A stretch of 64,000 bases of DNA, from the NCBI GenBank assembly GCA_016710075.1, contig JADJLO010000002.1, forward strand, positions 186,001 through 250,000, written 5' to 3'. The position numbers were made by a program, and so were the translations under genes. Below the pieces are notes generated by a model. It saw only the letters and a program-made list of their open reading frames with translations, had not been told where the DNA came from and ran no database searches. Shown here piece by piece: positions 56,379-64,000 of the stretch (its first letter is position 1; the number at the start of each line of letters is the position of its first letter). Source of the stretch: Acidobacteriota bacterium (GTDB lineage: Bacteria; Acidobacteriota; Blastocatellia; RBC074).

Positions 56379-57500
56379 ATGACTGGCAGAAGTCCATCCA
56401 TTTGGCAGTCAATGAGAGCAAAGGGGTACTCGCGCCGTGATTTCATTCAATTCTGTACCGTGGCCGCGGTTACAGCCGGCCTTGAGTCGTCTGCGTTGGG
56501 CAAAGTCGTTGAGGCATTTGAAACGAAGTCGCGTCCTCCGGTAGTCTGGCTCCATTTTCAAGAGTGTACCTGCTGCAGTGAATCATTCATCCGCTCGTCA
56601 CATCCGATAGTCGCCGACATCCTTCTGGATTATTTATCCCTCGATTACACAGAGACACTGCAGGCTGCTGCCGGCCATCAGGCGGAAAAATGTCTGCAGG
56701 ACACGATCAAGAATTATCCCGGAAAATATATTCTTCTGGTCGAAGGTTCTGTGCCGATGAAGGATGACGGCATTTATTGCATGATCGGCGGGCGTTCATC
56801 AGAGGATATCCTGCGCGAAGCGGCGAAAGATGCAGCGGCAGTCATTGCGTGGGGAAGCTGCGCATCCAACGGATGCATTCAGAGCGCAAAACCGAATCCG
56901 ACCAACGCGACACCGATTCACAAGATTATCGGCAAGCCTGTGATCAATGTCCCGGGTTGTCCGCCGATTGCCGATGTCATGACCGGGGTGGTCACGCATC
57001 TGCTGGTGTTTGGTATGGCGCCTCAACTCGACAGCCAGGGAAGACCCAAGGAGTTCTATGGGCGTCGCGTTCATGACACCTGCTATCGCCGGCCGTATTA
57101 CGATGCGGGATTGTTCGTCGAAACGTGGGACGACGAGGCCGCGCGAAAGGGATATTGCCTGTACAAGATGGGTTGTCGCGGACCAGTCACCTATAACGCA
57201 TGTTCGGTTACCAAATGGAATGGCGGGGTCAGTTATCCGATACAATCCGGTCATGGCTGCATAGGTTGCAGCGAGAACGGATTCTGGGATAACGGTCCGT
57301 TCTATCAACATCTCGCTTCATTCCCCGGCTTCGGCATTGAAAGCACTGCGGACACGATTGGCACTGTCGCCGGAATCGCAACCGCGGCCGGTGTGACACT
57401 GCACGCTATCACCACAAATATCAGGAAACGTAAACTGATAAAAGACGAAGTAGCGGAATCGGTCGAAACCGGAAAAAAAGCGGAAGGAGGTGACAAGTAA
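56379..57500 (+). CDS. hyaA: [NiFe]-hydrogenase small subunit, O2-tolerant group 1d type
   Basis: Tat signal SRRDFIQFCTVAAV, then iron-sulfur sites. Proximal cluster cysteines are C63, C65 and C66 (ECTCCSES), C161 and C166 (GSCASNGC) and C194 (NVPGCPP). The two extra ones (C65, C166) match the 4Fe-3S cluster of O2-tolerant E. coli Hyd-1-like enzymes. Medial and distal clusters are in HDTCYRRPYY, YKMGCRGPVTYNAC and HGCIGCSENGFW. A C-terminal helix (TVAGIATAAGVTLHAI) anchors it. ATG 56379 is used, not the upstream GTG. The stop overlaps hyaB by one base. Confidence 0.95.
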   Translation: MTGRSPSIWQSMRAKGYSRRDFIQFCTVAAVTAGLESSALGKVVEAFETKSRPPVVWLHFQECTCCSESFIRSSHPIVADILLDYLSLDYTETLQAAAGHQAEKCLQDTIKNYPGKYILLVEGSVPMKDDGIYCMIGGRSSEDILREAAKDAAAVIAWGSCASNGCIQSAKPNPTNATPIHKIIGKPVINVPGCPPIADVMTGVVTHLLVFGMAPQLDSQGRPKEFYGRRVHDTCYRRPYYDAGLFVETWDDEAARKGYCLYKMGCRGPVTYNACSVTKWNGGVSYPIQSGHGCIGCSENGFWDNGPFYQHLASFPGFGIESTADTIGTVAGIATAAGVTLHAITTNIRKRKLIKDEVAESVETGKKAEGGDK

Positions 57501-59215
57501 TGGCACGCATAGTCGTTGATCCAATCACGCGAATCGAAGGGCATCTGCGAATTGAGGCCGTCATCGAGGGCGGCAAGATTACCGATGCCTTCAGTTCAGG
57601 CACGATGGTCCGCGGTTTTGAGAAGATACTCAAGGGGCGCGATCCGCGCGATGCCTGGGCATTTACGGAACGGGCCTGCGGCGTTTGCACCACGGTGCAT
57701 GCTCTGGCGAGTGTCAGGTGCGTCGAGGACGCTCTTAAAATCTCGGTTCCCAAAAATGCCGAGCTGATTCGCAATCTCATGTTCTGCACTCAATATGTGC
57801 AGGATCACGTCGTTCACTTCTACCACCTGCACGCGTTGGACTGGGTGGATATCGTCAGCACCCTCAAGGCAGACCCGGCCGAGACTTCAAAGCTGGCACA
57901 ATCGTTGTCAAACTGGCCAAAGAGCTCGCCGGGCTATTTCTCGGATCTGCAGAAGCGATTGAAAACCTATGTTGGCAGCGGCCAGCTTGGCATCTTTGCC
58001 AACGGTTACTGGGGGCATCCGGCTTACAAGCTGCCGCCGGAAGTCAACCTGCTTGCGGTTGCCCATTATCTGGAAGCTCTCGAATGGCAGAAGGAGATCG
58101 TCAAGATTCACGCGATCTTCGGCGGCAAAAATCCGCACCCGAACTATCTGGTAGGGGGCGTGCCGTGTCCGATCAATACCGATGAGGTCAATGCGCTCAA
58201 TACCGAGCGGTTGAATCACGTGGGCTCATTGATCAGTGGCGCCATGAATTTTGTCGAGCAGGTTTATATTCCCGACTTGATGGCGATTGCAGGTTTTTAT
58301 AAAGACTGGGCGGCAATTGGCAGCGGCCTCAAGAATTACATGGCATATGGCGACCTGCCAACTCGCGGTTATAACTACCCCGAATATTTCAAATTCCAGC
58401 GAGGAGCCATCCTCAATCGCAATTTGAACGAGGTCTTTGACGTCAACGGCCGCGATTCAGAAGAGATCAAGGAATACATCTCGCACTCCTGGTACAAATA
58501 CGCGGATGGCGATACCAAGGGGCTGCATCCGTGGCAGGGCGAGACGGAATTCAACTTCACCGGGCCGAAACCGCCATTTGAACAATTGAATGTGGAGGGC
58601 AAGTATTCGTGGCTCAAGACTCCCAGATGGAAGGATCACCCGATGGAGGTCGGACCCCTGGCGAGGTTGCTTGTGGCTTTTGCCAAGGGCAATACAGAGG
58701 TCAAGGATGTTGTCACCGAAGCGCTTCAGAAGTTGAATGTTCCGGTCGACGCCCTCTTCTCGACGCTCGGGCGCACCGCGGCACGCGGGCTCGAGACGCG
58801 TCTCGTCGTTCGATGGATGAAGGAGTTCTATGACCAGTTGATCGCCAGCATCAAAGGCGGCGATGTCAACACCTTCACCCGCGAAAAATGGGATCCATCC
58901 ACCTGGCCTGCGACCGCCGAAGGCGTGGGCATGACGGAGGCGCCGAGGGGCGCTCTGGCTCACTGGATTCGCATCAAGGACAGGCTGATTGACAACTATC
59001 AACTTGTTGTGCCGAGCACCTGGAACGCCTCTCCGCGGGACGCGAAGGGACAGCGATCTGCTTATGAAGAATCGCTGATCGGCACCCCGGTTGCAAATAT
59101 CGAACAGCCGGTCGAGATACTGCGCACAATCCACTCCTTTGACCCGTGTCTTGCCTGTGCCGTTCATATTTATGATCCGGAAGGCAAACACGTTCATCAA
59201 GTCCAGTTCAATTGA
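57500..59215 (+). CDS. hyaB: [NiFe]-hydrogenase large subunit
   Basis: 571 residues. Ni-Fe ligands: RACGVC (C60, C63) and DPCLAC (C550, C553). RIEGHLRIE at 11-19 is the N-terminal group 1 motif. A 15-residue tail after His556 is the piece cut off by the maturation protease encoded by the last gene. GGAGG lies before TAATG overlap. H2 oxidation in the periplasm is expected. Confidence 0.96.
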   Translation: MARIVVDPITRIEGHLRIEAVIEGGKITDAFSSGTMVRGFEKILKGRDPRDAWAFTERACGVCTTVHALASVRCVEDALKISVPKNAELIRNLMFCTQYVQDHVVHFYHLHALDWVDIVSTLKADPAETSKLAQSLSNWPKSSPGYFSDLQKRLKTYVGSGQLGIFANGYWGHPAYKLPPEVNLLAVAHYLEALEWQKEIVKIHAIFGGKNPHPNYLVGGVPCPINTDEVNALNTERLNHVGSLISGAMNFVEQVYIPDLMAIAGFYKDWAAIGSGLKNYMAYGDLPTRGYNYPEYFKFQRGAILNRNLNEVFDVNGRDSEEIKEYISHSWYKYADGDTKGLHPWQGETEFNFTGPKPPFEQLNVEGKYSWLKTPRWKDHPMEVGPLARLLVAFAKGNTEVKDVVTEALQKLNVPVDALFSTLGRTAARGLETRLVVRWMKEFYDQLIASIKGGDVNTFTREKWDPSTWPATAEGVGMTEAPRGALAHWIRIKDRLIDNYQLVVPSTWNASPRDAKGQRSAYEESLIGTPVANIEQPVEILRTIHSFDPCLACAVHIYDPEGKHVHQVQFN

Positions 59216-59226
59216 GGAGGCGTGCC

Positions 59227-59949
59227 ATGACCAGAGAACCGGAAGCAGTCTATCAATCACCGCCGGCCAATCATGCGCTTTTCAGAAAGATATACGTCTG
59301 GGAATTGCCGGTCAGGTTCTACCACTGGCTCAATGCCCTGTGCGTAGTAGCCCTGATTTTGACAGGTTTGATTATCGGCAGGCCACTGGCCATCTCTTAT
59401 TCCAGCGAGGCCTATCAGCAGTACTGGTTTGGCTGGGTCAGATTCATTCACTTCGTTGCGGCGTTCATCTTCTTCTTCAACTTCCTGGCGAGAATATACT
59501 GGGGTTTCGTGGGGAATGAATATGCGCGCTGGGATAATTTCATTCCATTCAAGGGAGTTCAGTGGCGCGAGATCGTCGAAGTATTGAAGGTTGATATTCT
59601 GCAGACTAAATTGCAGAAGTTGATCACGATAGGCCACAACTCGCTGGCGGGAATAATCTACTTCATGACATTTCTCGTCGCGCTGTTTCAGGCGATTACC
59701 GGGTTTGCTCTCTATTCGAGCATGAGCGCTTCGTTCTTCCCGCGACTCTTTGCCTGGATAGTGCCATTGATGGGCGGAGATTTCGCCGTTCGCCAGTGGC
59801 ATCATGTATTTATGTGGTTCTTCGTTCTATTCATCATCGTGCACGTTTACCTGGTCTTCTATCACGATTATATCGAAGGCCGTGGCACGACCTCGTCGAT
59901 GGTGGGTGGATGGAAATTTCAACGAGAAGATGAACTCAAACGGAAATAA
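59227..59949 (+). CDS. hyaC: [NiFe]-hydrogenase cytochrome b subunit
   Basis: Membrane dihaem cytochrome b of about 240 residues that passes electrons from the small subunit to quinone. Four hydrophobic helices with histidines: PVRFYHWLNALCVVALILTG, RFIHFVAAFIFFFN, KLITIGHNSLAGIIYFMTF and RQWHHVFMWFFVLFIIVHVY. ATG 59227 has GAGGAGG upstream. The next gene starts inside it. Confidence 0.94.
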   Translation: MTREPEAVYQSPPANHALFRKIYVWELPVRFYHWLNALCVVALILTGLIIGRPLAISYSSEAYQQYWFGWVRFIHFVAAFIFFFNFLARIYWGFVGNEYARWDNFIPFKGVQWREIVEVLKVDILQTKLQKLITIGHNSLAGIIYFMTFLVALFQAITGFALYSSMSASFFPRLFAWIVPLMGGDFAVRQWHHVFMWFFVLFIIVHVYLVFYHDYIEGRGTTSSMVGGWKFQREDELKRK

Positions 59950-60403
59950 TCATAAATCCGATACCCTCATCCTCGGCATCGGCAACATCCTGATGGGGGA
60001 TGAGGGTGTCGGCGTTCGCGTAGTCGAGGAGATACAGAAAGCGAGGCTTCCCGTCAATGTCACCTGCCTTGATGGAGGCACGGGGAGTTTTCTGCTCCTT
60101 GATCCTATGCAGAGTGCCGAAAAAGTCATTCTTATCGATGCCACAGTGGACGGGGCGCCGGCTGGCACCCTGCGCAGGCTTCAACCTCGCTTTTCATCCG
60201 ACTATCCACGCACACTGACGGCACATGACATTGGTCTTAAAGACTTGCTCGACACTTTTTACCTGCTGGGCAATCAACCTGAAGTGGTTTTATACGCAGT
60301 CTCAATTCCACCATTGCATGAAATGGGACTTGATTTAACTCCTCAAGTGGCTTCCCGCATTCCGGAAATAGCCCGGCAGATTCTGGCTGAGGTCAATGAG
60401 TAA
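59930..60403 (+). CDS. hyaD: Hydrogenase maturation protease
   Basis: Endopeptidase that trims the large-subunit C-terminus after Ni insertion. LILGIGNILMGDEGVGVRVV (Glu/Asp ligand), LDGGTGSFLLLDPMQ with Asp, and TAHDIGLKDLLDT with His are the Ni-binding residues. About 157 residues. ATG 59930 overlaps hyaC by 20 bases. Hyp genes are absent here, so they must be elsewhere. Confidence 0.93.
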   Translation: MNSNGNNHKSDTLILGIGNILMGDEGVGVRVVEEIQKARLPVNVTCLDGGTGSFLLLDPMQSAEKVILIDATVDGAPAGTLRRLQPRFSSDYPRTLTAHDIGLKDLLDTFYLLGNQPEVVLYAVSIPPLHEMGLDLTPQVASRIPEIARQILAEVNE

Positions 60404-60503
60404 ATAACACACGATTAATGCAAAAGAACCGGACATTCAAGAAAGTCAACTGCGTAGTAAGTTTGTGATGTGAGGTAAAGCAGCTTTGCTGCAGGATGAA
60501 TCA

Positions 60504-60546
60504 GGGCAGGATTGGCGGGGCACCGCCGGTCCTGCCCGTTTTTTTT
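60504..60546 (+). terminator. Rho-independent terminator after the hydrogenase operon
   Basis: GGGCAGGA (60504-60511) pairs with TCCTGCCC (60530-60537), with GGCGG/CCGCC inside, then GTTTTTTTTC. A classical stem and U-tract. Confidence 0.9.
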
Positions 60547-60590
60547 CTTTGTTTCGTAATCCCTTTTCTTCTTCGTGTATTCCGTTTTTT
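60546..60590. repeat. Type-A half repeat
   Basis: TTTCTTTGTTTCGTAATCCC, CTTCTTCGTGTATTCCG form the right-arm type; no left arm. Follows the terminator. Confidence 0.6.
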
Positions 60591-60655
60591 TGGAATGTCC
60601 CGTATTCTTTCCGGCAACACCAATGTCCATTTAACCATTGACGAGGAGCTGAAAT

Positions 60656-62821
<2,166 letters not shown>

Positions 62822-62867
62822 CAGCCCTGATTCTTTACTCATTTTTCATATCGGAGGATTTATTATT

Positions 62868-64000
62868 ATGTACGACATTGGAGTAGCGGTTATCGGTGCC
62901 GGGTTTATGGGGCCAACGCATGTCGAGGCGTTGCGCCGGCTCAATATCAACGTGGTCGGGATTCTGGGAGTCGACGAAGCAGAATCGCGTCAGGCGGCGC
63001 AAAAGCTTGGCCTCGGGAAAGCTTTTGCGGATTTCGCGGCCGTACTGGCCGACAAGCAGGTGCATAGCGTGCACATCACGACCCCCAATCGATTGCATTT
63101 CGAGATGGCGCGCGCTGCTCTTAAAGCGGGCAAGCATGTCCTCTGTGAAAAGCCGCTGGCCATGAATTCGCGGGAATCGGGAGAACTGGCGGCTCTTGCT
63201 CAATCCACAGGGCGTGCTGCGGGCGTCAATTACAACATGCGCTTTTACCCGCTCAACATCGAGGTCCGCGAGCGGATTCGACGCGGAGACCTGGGCGATA
63301 TCCTTTCCGTCTACGGCAGTTATGTTCAGGATTGGCTGCTCTATCCCACCGATTACAATTGGCGAGTACTTGATAAGGAAGGCGGGCAATTGCGGGCGAT
63401 AGCCGACATCGGCACGCATTGGCTGGATCTGATGTATGCCGTGACCGGGCTTGATGTGGAGGCCGTCTGCGCTGATTTGCATACGATCCATCCGGTCAGG
63501 CAGCGGCCACTGGGTGAAGTCGAGACTTTCAAAGGGAAAGTCGAACAGGTTGCCGCCACGGTGCCTGTTGAGATTGCCACGGAAGATCTGGGCTCGGTCA
63601 TGCTGCGATTCCGTGGCGGCGCACGCGGCCATTTATGGGTTTCGCAGGCGACGGCCGGTCGCAAGAACTGCCTCCGCTTTGAAATTGCAGGTTCGAAGGC
63701 CGCTGCCGCCTGGAATGGTGAACAGCCCAACGAACTGTGGCTCGGTTACCGCGACCACGCCAACGAAATTCTACTCAAGGATCCGGGGCTGGCCTCGGAT
63801 GCAGCTCGCGCCGCGACCTCGTTTCCAGGCGGGCACATCGAAGGGTATCCCGATACTTTCAAGCAGTGCTTCCGCGCGTTTTATGATTATATTGCCGCGG
63901 GCGACCCAACCGCACCGCCGCCGTTCCCGACCTTTGCCGAGGGTCATCGAGAGGTTCTGCTCTGCGAGGCCATTCTGCAAAGCCACCAGGAACAACGCTG
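62868..64000 (+). CDS. Gfo/Idh/MocA-family oxidoreductase (3' cut by window end)
   Basis: Starts MYDIGVAVIGAGFMGPTHVE with the Rossmann glycine motif. VHITTPNRLHFEMARAALKA and HVLCEKPLAMNSRESGELAA are typical, with CEKP as the catalytic Lys motif. The C-terminal half has ADIGTHWLDLMYAVTGLDVE and HLWVSQATAGRKNCL. The frame is still open at 64000 (about 377 codons), so the stop is outside. ATG 62868 follows TCGGAGGA. Sugar or inositol dehydrogenase role is probable. Confidence 0.9.
   Translation, partial: MYDIGVAVIGAGFMGPTHVEALRRLNINVVGILGVDEAESRQAAQKLGLGKAFADFAAVLADKQVHSVHITTPNRLHFEMARAALKAGKHVLCEKPLAMNSRESGELAALAQSTGRAAGVNYNMRFYPLNIEVRERIRRGDLGDILSVYGSYVQDWLLYPTDYNWRVLDKEGGQLRAIADIGTHWLDLMYAVTGLDVEAVCADLHTIHPVRQRPLGEVETFKGKVEQVAATVPVEIATEDLGSVMLRFRGGARGHLWVSQATAGRKNCLRFEIAGSKAAAAWNGEQPNELWLGYRDHANEILLKDPGLASDAARAATSFPGGHIEGYPDTFKQCFRAFYDYIAAGDPTAPPPFPTFAEGHREVLLCEAILQSHQEQR

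Overview
The window is bacterial chromosomal DNA of moderately high GC content. The gene set suggests an Acidobacteriota-like soil or sediment bacterium. Pointers are a Ser/Thr kinase fused to TolB-like and TPR segments, a PQQ alcohol dehydrogenase with a C-terminal haem, a MauG-type peroxidase, a large NAD-malic enzyme, YfhO-like membrane proteins and TTG/GTG starts. This placement is inference; there is no rRNA or tRNA gene in the window to test it.

Layout. 0-10 kb: argF and murJ (+), then a minus-strand block with a dihaem peroxidase, MgtE, a kinase-TPR protein, a small membrane protein and an APH-like kinase. 10-14 kb: PQQ dehydrogenase and malic enzyme. 14-19 kb: a cell-surface glycan locus (glycosyltransferase, two sugar epimerases, a WecA/MraY-type transferase). 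19.7-23.8 kb: two XdhC-type genes around a Ca2+-type P-ATPase. 24-30 kb: a conserved housekeeping block (hfq, tmk, holB, ffh, rpsP, khpA, rimM, trmD, rplS) closed by a strong hairpin. 30-36 kb: large membrane glycosyltransferase and YfhO-like genes plus a secreted protein. 36-40 kb: an IMPase/HisN-like phosphatase, recX, yebC, a RecU-type resolvase and an SH3-like exported protein. 40-45.9 kb: an AT-rich accessory island of RHS toxin tips and candidate immunity proteins. 45.9-47.5 kb: an IS605-type element with deleted tnpA, tnpB and a likely omegaRNA end. 47.5-55.8 kb: a sulfite-dehydrogenase-like pair, an Ogg2-type glycosylase, a double retropepsin-like TPR protein, a PIN toxin-antitoxin pair, an amidohydrolase and a YeiH transporter. 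56.4-60.4 kb: a four-gene uptake [NiFe]-hydrogenase operon with the six-cysteine signature of O2-tolerant group 1d enzymes. 60.6-64 kb: an S9 peptidase and a Gfo/Idh/MocA oxidoreductase cut by the window end.

Two features run across the window. First, paired inverted intergenic repeats (a GATTACGAAACAGACGAAA type and a TTTAAAGTTTAAA type) sit directly at gene ends and sometimes supply the last codons and stop of the gene. Second, many genes between about 31 and 53 kb are broken by single-base shifts that restore conserved protein when corrected. These probably reflect sequencing error, because conserved family motifs survive on both sides of each shift. Together with the homopolymer-rich patch at 18.66-18.9 kb they warn against reading these genes as true pseudogenes.

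The strongest candidate for an under-described system is the RHS island. It holds a transglycosylase-like toxin tip followed by a lipoprotein, a HEYMH metallopeptidase-like domain followed by a membrane-anchored partner, a second orphan lipoprotein, and a displaced 258-bp copy of the RHS core.
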